A stretch of DNA of 5,841 nt from contig SCTD01000689.1 of NCBI GenBank assembly GCA_004299215.1, positions 1-5,841 of the forward strand. Reading direction: 5' to 3'. The notes beneath the pieces were generated by a model. The model made no database searches, had not been told where the DNA came from, and saw nothing but the letters and a program-made list of their open reading frames with translations. This DNA comes from Frankiales bacterium. GTDB taxonomy: Bacteria; Actinomycetota; Actinomycetes; Mycobacteriales; SCTD01. Positions 1-5,841 of the stretch are shown here, piece after piece; within the stretch, counting starts at the first letter, position 1; each line of letters opens with the position of its first letter. The position numbers were made by a program, and so were the translations under genes.

Positions 1-1
1 G

Positions 2-2212
2 ACGACCCGCAGCGGCGAGGGGTTCAGCGTCCTCGTCGACGGCTGGCTGGGCATCCTCAGCCAGGTCGTGCCCGCCGCCGTCTGCTGGGCGGCCGTGCGC
101 CGCGTCGGGCGGCACCGCCGCGAGGTGCTGCTGGCGGCAGGGGCCGTCACCTGCTTCGCCCTCGGGAACACCTACTACGTCCTGGCCGTCGCGGCCGGGG
201 TCGAGCTGCCGTACCCCTCGCCGGCGGACGCCGGCTACCTGCTCTTCTACCCCCTCATGCTCGGCGCCATGGCGGTCCGCGTCCGTCGCGAGCTGCGGAG
301 GACGAGCTCGCTCTGGCTGGACAGCGCCCTCGGGTCGCTCGGCGCCGCCTCGGCGCTGGCCGTGCTGCTCCACCCCATCCTGAGCTCCAGCCTCGCCGAC
401 GGCCCGTCGCTGACCGCGGTGACCGCGGTCAGCTACCCGCTGTTCGACCTGCTGCTGGTGTCCGCCGTGATCGGCATCGCCGTCCTGCACGGGCGGAAGG
501 GGAACCGGCACTGGATCGTGCTGAGCCTCGGCCTTCTCGTCTTCACGGTCTCGGACATCGTCTACGCCTTCCGCGTGGCGCAGGACACCTACGTCGTCGG
601 CACGCCCCTCGACGCGGGATGGGCAGTCGGCCTCAGCCTGGTCGCGGTCGGGGTGATCGGGTTGTCCCGCCACGAGCGCGAGCCGTCCGAGCCCGATGCC
701 GCGGGCACGGTGCTCGCCGTACCCGCCGTGGCGACCGCCACTGCCCTGGCCGTCCTGCTGGCGGGCACCCGCACCCCTGTCTCCGGCCTGGCCGTCGCCT
801 TGGCCGGCGTGACCGTCCTGGCCGCGGCGCTGCGGACGCAGCTCGCGTTCCGCCAGCTCGTCAGCTTGGCTGTGCTCCGGCGGCAGGCGACCACCGACGA
901 GCTCACGGGGCTGCCGAACCGGCGAGCGCTCTACGCCTCGGTCGACAGGAGCCTCGCGTCGGACCGCCCGCAGGCGCTGCTGCTGCTCGACCTGGACCGC
1001 TTCAAGGAGGTCAACGACAGCCTCGGCCACCTCGTCGGCGATCGGCTGCTCGTCGTCGTCGGCGAGCGGCTGCGCAGGAGCCTGCGCCAGGACGACGTGC
1101 TGGCCCGACTCGGTGGTGACGAGTTCGCGGTGCTCCTCCGCGACACCGACGAGCACGAGGCGGCCACGGTCGCGACGAAGCTGCGCGAGGCGCTGGCCGA
1201 GCCGTTCACGCTGGAGGGCATCGCCCTGCAGACCAGCGTGAGCACCGGCATCTCGCTGTTCCCGCACCACGGCCGTGACCTCGACACGCTGCTGCGCCGG
1301 GCCGACATCGCCATGTACAGAGCGAAGTCCACGCGTGACGGGCACCACGTCTACAGCGGGACCGACGACGCCGACGGCGCCGCACGGCTGCGCACCATGC
1401 ACGAGCTGGGCTCGGCGATCGCCGACGGCCAGCTGCTGCTCCACTACCAGCCGAAGGTCGACCTCCGCACCGGCACCGTGCACGGCGTCGAGGCCCTGGT
1501 GCGCTGGCAGCACCCGGAGCGGGGTCTGCTCTACCCCGATGCGTTCCTCAAGATGGTCGAGGAGTCCGGCCTGATGCGCCAGCTGACCCAGGACGTCCTG
1601 GAGCAGGCGCTCGACCAGGCGGCGCGCTGGCACCAGGACGGCCGGCAGCTGACGGTCGCCGTGAACCTGTCTGCCAGCTCGTTGATGGATGCGCACCTGC
1701 CCGAGCGGGTGCTGTCCATGCTCGCGGCCCGCAGCCTGCCCGCAAGCAGCCTCCAGCTGGAGATCACGGAGGAGTTCCTCATGGCCGACCGGGACCGGGC
1801 GCGCACCGTCCTGACCCGCCTGCGAGGCAGCGGGATCCAGATCGCCGTCGACGACTTCGGCACCGGCTACAGCTCGCTGTCGTACCTGCGCGACCTGCCG
1901 GTCGACGAGCTGAAGCTCGATTGCTCGTTCATCACCCCCATGGCCGACGACGCCCGCGCGGCGGCCCTGGTCGCGTCGACCATCGGCCTGGCGCACAGCC
2001 TGGGCCTGCGGATGGTGGCCGAGGGCGTGGAGGACCAGGTGACCTACGACCAGCTGCGCGGACTGGGCTGCGACCAGGCGCAGGGCTACCACCTGTCGCG
2101 GCCCGTGCCCGCGGCAGAGCTGACCGGCTGGCTGCTGGGACTCGACGAGCGCAGCGCCTCAGCCGGGCGTGAGCGGCTCCTGCCAGCTGCCGTCGGTCCA
2201 GGTCACGTCTGA
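2..2212 (+). CDS. Membrane-anchored GGDEF-EAL cyclic-di-GMP cyclase/phosphodiesterase (5' end outside window)
   Basis: Predicted to make and degrade the second messenger cyclic-di-GMP at the membrane. Residues are numbered from an in-frame GTG at 68, but the frame stays open to base 2 and those 22 codons read as part of a membrane segment, so the true start probably lies upstream. About eight hydrophobic segments fill residues 1-256 and act as a putative sensor of unknown ligand. GGDEF domain, about 272-430: DELTGLPNRR at 277-286, metal Asp308, Asn316, signature GGDEF at 349-353, and an inhibitory RxxD site at 340-343, five residues before the signature. EAL domain, about 440-690: EAL at 475-477, Asn533 in VNLSA, Glu565 in LEITE, DDFGTG at 595-600, Lys616, Glu652 in AEGVE and QGY at 672-674. 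All expected catalytic positions look intact, so both activities are possible. The family is certain; the net direction in vivo cannot be read. The last bases overlap the convergent small gene. Confidence 0.95.
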   Translation, partial: TTRSGEGFSVLVDGWLGILSQVVPAAVCWAAVRRVGRHRREVLLAAGAVTCFALGNTYYVLAVAAGVELPYPSPADAGYLLFYPLMLGAMAVRVRRELRRTSSLWLDSALGSLGAASALAVLLHPILSSSLADGPSLTAVTAVSYPLFDLLLVSAVIGIAVLHGRKGNRHWIVLSLGLLVFTVSDIVYAFRVAQDTYVVGTPLDAGWAVGLSLVAVGVIGLSRHEREPSEPDAAGTVLAVPAVATATALAVLLAGTRTPVSGLAVALAGVTVLAAALRTQLAFRQLVSLAVLRRQATTDELTGLPNRRALYASVDRSLASDRPQALLLLDLDRFKEVNDSLGHLVGDRLLVVVGERLRRSLRQDDVLARLGGDEFAVLLRDTDEHEAATVATKLREALAEPFTLEGIALQTSVSTGISLFPHHGRDLDTLLRRADIAMYRAKSTRDGHHVYSGTDDADGAARLRTMHELGSAIADGQLLLHYQPKVDLRTGTVHGVEALVRWQHPERGLLYPDAFLKMVEESGLMRQLTQDVLEQALDQAARWHQDGRQLTVAVNLSASSLMDAHLPERVLSMLAARSLPASSLQLEITEEFLMADRDRARTVLTRLRGSGIQIAVDDFGTGYSSLSYLRDLPVDELKLDCSFITPMADDARAAALVASTIGLAHSLGLRMVAEGVEDQVTYDQLRGLGCDQAQGYHLSRPVPAAELTGWLLGLDERSASAGRERLLPAAVGPGHV
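409..433. repeat. 12-1-12 perfect palindrome inside the GGDEF-EAL gene
   Basis: GCTGACCGCGGT at 409-420 and ACCGCGGTCAGC at 422-433 are exact inverted repeats around a single G at 421. It encodes the loop and start of a membrane segment (Leu-Thr-Ala-Val-Thr-Ala-Val-Ser), and the codon pair ACC GCG is repeated in it, so a tandem codon repeat explains part of the symmetry. No function is assigned. Confidence 0.5.
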
Positions 2213-2452
2213 CAGCAGGGGTGCCATCTGCCCCGACCACCAGGTGTCCTGCTCCGGGTCGTCGGCCAGCCGCTCGTAGTCCTCGCGGCTGTCGAAGAAG
2301 ACCGCTGCCACGACGGAGCGGCCGTCGTCGCCGATGAGGATCTCCTCGCGCCGGAAGCCCGGCGCCGGCCGCTTCATCGCCCACTCCTCGGCCGCCGAGC
2401 GGAGCTGCTCGGCCGAGCCCTTGAGCGTCGCCGTCGTCACCGTTCCGTACAT
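2159..2452 (-). CDS. Small ABM-like (ferredoxin-fold) protein of unknown function
   Basis: A 97-residue cytoplasmic protein with no signal peptide or membrane segment. It opens with MYGTV, followed by a helix rich in Glu and Ala (about 13-25), a strand ending in PGF (31-33), a hydrophobic strand VVAAVFF (about 47-53), the segment SREDYERLADDPEQD (55-69), and a C-terminal WTDG (88-91). This beta-alpha-beta order and length match small actinobacterial proteins of the antibiotic biosynthesis monooxygenase (ABM) superfamily, which form dimeric ferredoxin-like barrels. Some members oxidise quinones or degrade haem, but most of these short actinobacterial ones have no assigned reaction, and I see no residue that fixes one here. 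The start is well supported: a GGGGGAGG ribosome binding site lies five bases before the ATG. It is 70 bases downstream of the EamA gene on the same strand and may be co-transcribed. Its 3' end overlaps the GGDEF-EAL gene by 54 bases on the opposite strand. Confidence 0.85.
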   Translation of the reverse strand: MYGTVTTATLKGSAEQLRSAAEEWAMKRPAPGFRREEILIGDDGRSVVAAVFFDSREDYERLADDPEQDTWWSGQMAPLLSDVTWTDGSWQEPLTPG

Positions 2453-2457
2453 GACCG

Positions 2458-2465
2458 CCTCCCCC
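2458..2465 (-). promoter_or_regulatory. Ribosome binding site of the ABM-like gene
   Basis: On the minus strand this reads GGGGGAGG, followed by the five bases CGGTC and then the ATG at 2452. It is the strongest Shine-Dalgarno match in the window and fixes the start of the small gene. A perfect GC hairpin (2466-2482) abuts its 5' side. Confidence 0.8.
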
Positions 2466-2482
2466 GCGGGCGCTCCGCCCGC
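2466..2482 (-). repeat. Perfect 7-bp GC inverted repeat next to a ribosome binding site
   Basis: GCGGGCG at 2466-2472 and CGCCCGC at 2476-2482 are exact inverted repeats around a three-base loop. As minus-strand RNA this would be a compact seven-pair all-GC hairpin, directly upstream of the GGGGGAGG of the small gene and downstream of the EamA stop. No U-tract follows on the minus strand, so it does not look like a classical intrinsic terminator. It may be an mRNA processing or attenuation structure, or chance in GC-rich DNA. Confidence 0.45.
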
Positions 2483-2522
2483 ACAGGCATGGTGATCCTG
2501 GCCGCGGTCGCCGACAAGGGGC

Positions 2523-3413
2523 CTACTCGAGCGGCTGGACGGGCGGGTCGTCCCTGCGGCGGGCCAGGGTGATGCCTGCGCTGGCCAGGCTGACGAGCAC
2601 CAGTGCGAGCACCTCGCGGCTGCCCAGCGCCTCCCCCAGCACGACCAGGCCCGCGACGGCCGCCGCCGCGGGCTCGAGGCTCATCAGGATGCCGAAGACC
2701 CGGGTCGGGATCCGGCGCAGCGCGGACAGCTCCAGCCCGTACGAGATCACCGACGACAGCAGCGCGACCGCCAGCGCGCCGAGCAGAAGGGACGGGTGCT
2801 CGAGGACCGCGGCCGCCCCGGAGGCGCCGAACGGCAGCACGAGGAGCGCGGCGAAGGCGAGGGCGACCGCGAGCCCGTCGGTTCCGGGCAGCTGCTGGCC
2901 GACCCGGGCGCTGGCCAGGATGTAGCCCGCCCAGAACAGCCCGGCGACGAAGGCCAGCAGCAGTCCGGACAGCGGCGCCGACGTCGCCGAGCCGAGCCCG
3001 AGGAGCGCGACCCCGGCGGCGGCCACGGCGGCCCACAGCAGGTCGACCGCTCGCCGGGTCTGCACCAGCGCCAGCAGCAGCGGGCCGAGGAACTCGACGG
3101 TGACGGCCACGCCGAGCGGCACGGTGCGCAGCGACAGGTAGAAGACGAGGTTCATCCCGGCCATGGCGCCGCCGAGCAGCAGCGCGGCGGTCCAGGACTC
3201 CCGGCTCCACGCGCGGACCGCCGGGCGCAGCAGCGCGAGCAGCAGGAGGGCCGCCAGCCCCAGCCGGAGCACGGTGATCCCCGCGGCACCGAGGTCGTCG
3301 AAGAGCCCCTTCGCGACCGAGCTGCCGACCTGCACCGAGACGATGGCGGTGAGCACCAGCAGGGGTGCCGGCACGCGCTCGGACGGGGTCGGCACGGAGC
3401 GCGACGCTAGCAA
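2523..3413 (-). CDS. EamA/RhtA-type inner-membrane exporter (drug/metabolite transporter superfamily)
   Basis: Predicted ten-helix membrane exporter of 296 residues, the usual length for EamA proteins with two five-helix repeats. Hydrophobic segments fall at about 17-37, 43-64, 74-95, 100-117, 123-141, 148-171, 180-200, 208-229, 239-261 and 266-285, followed by a short basic tail (ARRRDD). The segments VTVEFLGPLL (about 104-113), SSVISYGLELSALRRIP (220-236) and FGILMSLEPA (240-249) resemble the RhtA threonine/homoserine exporter branch. The substrate cannot be read from sequence; amino acids or related metabolites are the family expectation. I chose the TTG at 3413 because AGGAAG lies eight bases upstream and the protein then begins shortly before helix 1. 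Alternatives are GTG at 3395 (290 residues, no ribosome binding site seen) and ATG at 3485 (320 residues), which would collide with the divergent gene's start. The frame remains open further upstream, to 3614, but that part is antisense to the signal-peptide region of the neighbour. The ABM-like gene follows in the same direction. Confidence 0.9.
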   Translation of the reverse strand: MLASRSVPTPSERVPAPLLVLTAIVSVQVGSSVAKGLFDDLGAAGITVLRLGLAALLLLALLRPAVRAWSRESWTAALLLGGAMAGMNLVFYLSLRTVPLGVAVTVEFLGPLLLALVQTRRAVDLLWAAVAAAGVALLGLGSATSAPLSGLLLAFVAGLFWAGYILASARVGQQLPGTDGLAVALAFAALLVLPFGASGAAAVLEHPSLLLGALAVALLSSVISYGLELSALRRIPTRVFGILMSLEPAAAAVAGLVVLGEALGSREVLALVLVSLASAGITLARRRDDPPVQPLE

Positions 3414-3421
3414 CCGGGTGA

Positions 3422-3427
3422 CTTCCT
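3422..3427 (-). promoter_or_regulatory. Ribosome binding site of the EamA exporter
   Basis: On the minus strand this is AGGAAG, then eight bases, then TTG at 3413. It is the only well-spaced Shine-Dalgarno match among the candidate starts and decides the TTG over the downstream GTG at 3395. Its upstream two bases overlap an inverted repeat. Confidence 0.6.
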
Positions 3428-3442
3428 GCACGACGCGTGCAG
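3426..3442. repeat. 7-3-7 inverted repeat, candidate operator
   Basis: CTGCACG at 3426-3432 and CGTGCAG at 3436-3442 are exact inverted repeats around ACG. The size and symmetry fit a binding site for a dimeric repressor. It lies in the divergent gap and overlaps the exporter's ribosome binding site by two bases, so it could act on DNA or as an mRNA hairpin. No regulator gene is present in the window, and chance is possible. Confidence 0.4.
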
Positions 3443-3483
3443 CGGGGCAGGAGAAGCCCCCGGCCGCGGCGAAACACGCCTGC

Positions 3484-5841
3484 ATGACGTCTCCCTCCCG
3501 CCCCGCGGTGCTGCGCGCGCTGCTCGGCGTGTGCGCCCTGGCCCTCACGACGGCCGGCGCCGGCGCCTTCGCGTCCGGCAAGGGCACGCCGGCCGTGACC
3601 CCGGCCCTGACCACGCCGTTCGCGCTGGTCCAGGACCGGGACGTGGACGACCGCCTCGCGCAGCCCGAGGACCGCTACGCGGTCGCCGGTGGCTGCTACA
3701 CCGTCGAGGCACCCGGTCAGGGCTACGTCGTGGCGGACGCCGGCACGCTGTCGGTGACCCCGGACGCGTCCGCTGCCGAGCCGTTCCACTTCCAGGCCAC
3801 CCGCCTCGGTGAGTACCTCCTGGCGACCAACGAGGGCCGCGACACCGCGTACGAGGGCGCCTGGTGGGACATGCGCACCTACCTCGCCGCCGGCAGCGTC
3901 GCCGGCCTGCTCGCCGACGGCAGCGTCGTCACCGCTCCCGAGCCGAGCGAGGCCGCCGAGTGGCGGCTGACCGCCGCGGGGGCCAACCCTGACGCCAAGA
4001 GCAGGAAGGGCCAGACCTACCTGCTCACCAGCACGGCCCGGGACGCCGCCCTCACCGTCGCCGACGGCCGTCTGACGCTGGGCGAGGGCACGCCGCTCAG
4101 GCTGCGCCACGTGGCCGACGACGACCCCACCGACACGGACGCCAACGGCACCGCCTGCGCCAGCTGGCCGGAGATCGACACCGACGCGGAGGGTCGTCCC
4201 GCACCGGTCAAGGGCAACCCGAACCAGCCGGTCAAGGGCTTCTTCGAGGCGCACGTGCACGGCATGGCCTTCGAGTTCCTCGGCGGTGAGCTGCGCTGCG
4301 GCCGGCCGTGGCACGAGTACGGCGTGGAGTACGCGCTCGGCAACTGCCAGGACGAGAAGAACCCCTTCAACGGGGTGCTCGAGGTCCCCCTCGGCGGCAA
4401 CGCGCCCGAGTACATGGCGAGCTACGACCCGCAGGGCTGGCCGACCTTCACGAGCTGGCCGCAGAACCGCACCCTCACCCACGAGCAGTACTACTGGCGC
4501 TGGCTCGAGCGCGCCTACCTCGGCGGACTCCGGCTGACGACCAACCTGCTGGTCGACAACGAGGCGCTCTGCAAGATCTACCCGGTCAAGAAGAACTCCT
4601 GCAACGAGATGGACGGCGTGCGCCTGCAGGCGCAGCGCCTGTTCGAGCTGCAGGACTACATCGACGCGCAGTACGGCGGGCCCGGCGAGGGCTGGCTGCG
4701 CATCGTCACGAGCCCGGCCCAGGCGCGGCAGGCGATCAACGCCGGCCGGATGGCACTGGTGCTCGGCATCGAGATCTCCGGCCTGTTCGACTGCACCGAG
4801 TACCTCGACGTGCCGCAGTGCACCACCGAGGACATCGACCGGCGCCTGCAGGAGGTCTTCGACATGGGCGTCCGGCAGATGGAGCTGGTGAACAAGTTCG
4901 ACAACGCGCTCTCCGGCGTCACCGGTGACGGCGGCTCCACCGGCGTCGTCGTCAGCCTGGGCAACCGCGACGTCACGGGGCACTGGTGGGACATGCAGAC
5001 GTGCCCGGAGGAGGCGCCGCACGACCACGGCGACAAGGAGTCGGGCAACCAGCACGACAAGACCCAGCTGACCCCGACCGACGCCACCACGCAGTTCGGC
5101 TCCGAGGACGTGGATGCGCTCGCCGGTCGCGTGCTCAACGAGTTCGGCGTCGCGACCAAGGGCTTCGTCGCGCCGCTCTACCCGGCCGGCCCGCACTGCA
5201 ACAGCCGCGGCCTCACCGACCTCGGCAAGCACCTGATCCGCTCCATGATCGCCAAGGGCATGATCTTCGACCCCGACCACATGAGCGCCGCTGCCCAGCG
5301 CCAGGCCCTCGACCTCATCGAGGGGGAGATCGTCCCGGCAGAGCTGGCAGCGGCCAGGGCGGAGAAGCGCGCGCCGGTCCTGCCGGCCGTCATGTCGAGC
5401 CACAGCTGGGGCAACGAGGTCACCTACCAGCGCATCTACGAGCAGGGCGGCGTCGTCGCCCCGCGTACCGACGACGCGGCATCGTTCGTCAACCGGTGGA
5501 CCACGCTGACCCGCTACGCCGCCGAGCAGGCGCCCGAGGGCTACGACTTCGGCATGGGCTACGGCGCCGACACCAACGGTCTCGGCGGCCAGCCCGGCCC
5601 GCGCGACCAGTCGAAGGTCACCCGGAAGGTCGACTACGGCACGCCGTTCGCCGCCCCCATCGGCGGTGTCCGGCTCCGCCAGCAGTCCAGCGGGCTGCGC
5701 ACCTTCGACATCAACACCGAGGGCGTCGCGCAGTACGGCATGTTCGCCGACTGGTTCCACGAGATCGCCCTCGCCGCCGACCAGAAGCAGCCCGGCCTCG
5801 GCGCCGAGATCATCGACGACATGCTCAACGGCTCGGAGACC
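3484..5841 (+). CDS. Secreted M19-like (membrane dipeptidase family) metallohydrolase, 3' end outside window
   Basis: Frame open for 786 codons to the right edge with no stop. Residues 1-30 form a signal peptide: Arg6 and Arg11, a hydrophobic core, and an A-x-A cleavage site before Ser31. Residues about 60-212 form a strand-rich domain of unknown function, possibly beta-trefoil-like. From about 250 the order of motifs matches the M19 dipeptidase TIM barrel: His257-x-His259, Glu430 in LGIEIS (bridging Glu), Asn470 in ELVNKFDNAL, GLTDLG at 576-581 leading to Asp598-His599-Met-Ser, His640 in SSHSWG, and Asp696 in GADTNG. In M19 these positions bind two zinc ions, but the first motif is normally His-x-Asp. 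Spacing is longer than in known dipeptidases, implying insertions. Ten cysteines follow the signal peptide, consistent with disulfides outside the cell. Substrate unknown; a dipeptide or cell-wall-derived amide is a family-based guess. ATG 3484 is chosen because it gives a clean signal peptide, although no ribosome binding site is near; GTG 3418 is an alternative. Only a short C-terminal tail is probably missing. Confidence 0.9.
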   Translation, partial: MTSPSRPAVLRALLGVCALALTTAGAGAFASGKGTPAVTPALTTPFALVQDRDVDDRLAQPEDRYAVAGGCYTVEAPGQGYVVADAGTLSVTPDASAAEPFHFQATRLGEYLLATNEGRDTAYEGAWWDMRTYLAAGSVAGLLADGSVVTAPEPSEAAEWRLTAAGANPDAKSRKGQTYLLTSTARDAALTVADGRLTLGEGTPLRLRHVADDDPTDTDANGTACASWPEIDTDAEGRPAPVKGNPNQPVKGFFEAHVHGMAFEFLGGELRCGRPWHEYGVEYALGNCQDEKNPFNGVLEVPLGGNAPEYMASYDPQGWPTFTSWPQNRTLTHEQYYWRWLERAYLGGLRLTTNLLVDNEALCKIYPVKKNSCNEMDGVRLQAQRLFELQDYIDAQYGGPGEGWLRIVTSPAQARQAINAGRMALVLGIEISGLFDCTEYLDVPQCTTEDIDRRLQEVFDMGVRQMELVNKFDNALSGVTGDGGSTGVVVSLGNRDVTGHWWDMQTCPEEAPHDHGDKESGNQHDKTQLTPTDATTQFGSEDVDALAGRVLNEFGVATKGFVAPLYPAGPHCNSRGLTDLGKHLIRSMIAKGMIFDPDHMSAAAQRQALDLIEGEIVPAELAAARAEKRAPVLPAVMSSHSWGNEVTYQRIYEQGGVVAPRTDDAASFVNRWTTLTRYAAEQAPEGYDFGMGYGADTNGLGGQPGPRDQSKVTRKVDYGTPFAAPIGGVRLRQQSSGLRTFDINTEGVAQYGMFADWFHEIALAADQKQPGLGAEIIDDMLNGSET

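Larger units (their letters stand above)
3414..3483. promoter_or_regulatory. Divergent intergenic region between exporter and secreted hydrolase
   Basis: These 70 bases separate the chosen TTG of the exporter from the ATG of the secreted protein, so promoters for both genes should lie here or just inside the coding ends. I see no convincing -10/-35 pair on either strand. The gap contains a 7-3-7 inverted repeat (3426-3442) and the exporter's ribosome binding site. For the rightward gene, an AGGAG at 3449-3453 is about 30 bases from the ATG, too far to serve it. Confidence 0.5.

Noticed and set aside
68..70. GTG at 68 as the true start of the GGDEF-EAL gene
   Set aside because: The frame is open to the window edge and the upstream codons read as a plausible membrane segment (Leu-Gly-Ile-Leu and Val-Val-Pro), and no ribosome binding site lies before this GTG. 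The start is more likely outside the window, though this cannot be proven here.
2796..3410. Plus-strand open frame across the exporter gene
   Set aside because: Antisense to a clear ten-helix membrane protein; its product is charged Gln/Gly/Arg-rich low-complexity sequence with no recognisable domain.
3523..3540. Lipoprotein signal around Cys17 of the secreted protein
   Set aside because: The sequence before the cysteine is Leu-Gly-Val; Val at -1 does not fit a lipobox, and a good A-x-A signal peptidase I site follows at 28-30.
3414..3614. N-terminal extension of the exporter to 3614 or to ATG 3485
   Set aside because: The added residues are not hydrophobic or family-like, the region overlaps the signal-peptide codons of the divergent gene, and the TTG at 3413 has a well-spaced ribosome binding site. 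ATG 3485 and the hydrolase ATG 3484 merely share the self-complementary CATG.
2437..5760. A very long minus-strand open frame (about 1107 codons) opposite the hydrolase and exporter
   Set aside because: It runs antisense to the secreted hydrolase and continues through the exporter gene in another frame. Its product is low-complexity Arg/Ala/Gly/Val with no domain pattern. The plus-strand frame has a signal peptide, ordered catalytic motifs and G/C-ending codons. Long antisense frames are a known artefact of high-GC genes.
1..5841. Mobile element, CRISPR array, toxin-antitoxin or defence locus
   Set aside because: No transposase, integrase, regular short repeats, tRNA-like attachment site or compositional break is visible; all four genes share the same G/C-ending codon use.

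Overview
This window is very GC-rich. Nearly every codon in the four genes I call ends in G or C, GTG and TTG are plausible starts, and the protein families are common in soil actinobacteria. It looks like chromosomal DNA of a high-GC member of the Actinomycetota; I cannot name the genus. I see no rRNA, tRNA, CRISPR array, insertion sequence or phage gene.

Layout, left to right. (1) A plus-strand gene, cut by the left edge and ending at 2212, encodes a multi-pass membrane protein with intact GGDEF and EAL domains (cyclic-di-GMP synthesis and breakdown). (2) A small minus-strand gene, 2452 to 2159, encodes a 97-residue protein of the ABM-like (antibiotic biosynthesis monooxygenase) ferredoxin-fold type. 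It overlaps the end of the first gene tail to tail by 54 bases. (3) A minus-strand gene, most likely starting at a TTG at 3413 and ending at 2523, encodes a ten-helix EamA/RhtA-type exporter. It lies 70 bases upstream of the small gene in the same direction, so the two could share a transcript. (4) A divergent plus-strand gene starts at ATG 3484 and runs off the right edge with 786 codons in the window. It encodes a large secreted protein whose C-terminal half carries the motif series of the M19 membrane (renal) dipeptidase family, with an unusual His-x-His first motif. A strongly open antisense frame (5760 to 2437) lies opposite it but is a composition artefact.

The 70-base divergent gap (3414-3483) holds a 7-3-7 inverted repeat that touches the transporter's ribosome binding site. 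It is the best candidate regulatory element here. No shared pathway ties the genes together. The transporter and the ABM-like protein may be co-transcribed, and the transporter and secreted hydrolase could share control from the gap. I see no evidence for an assembled novel system; the most unusual item is the secreted M19-like protein.
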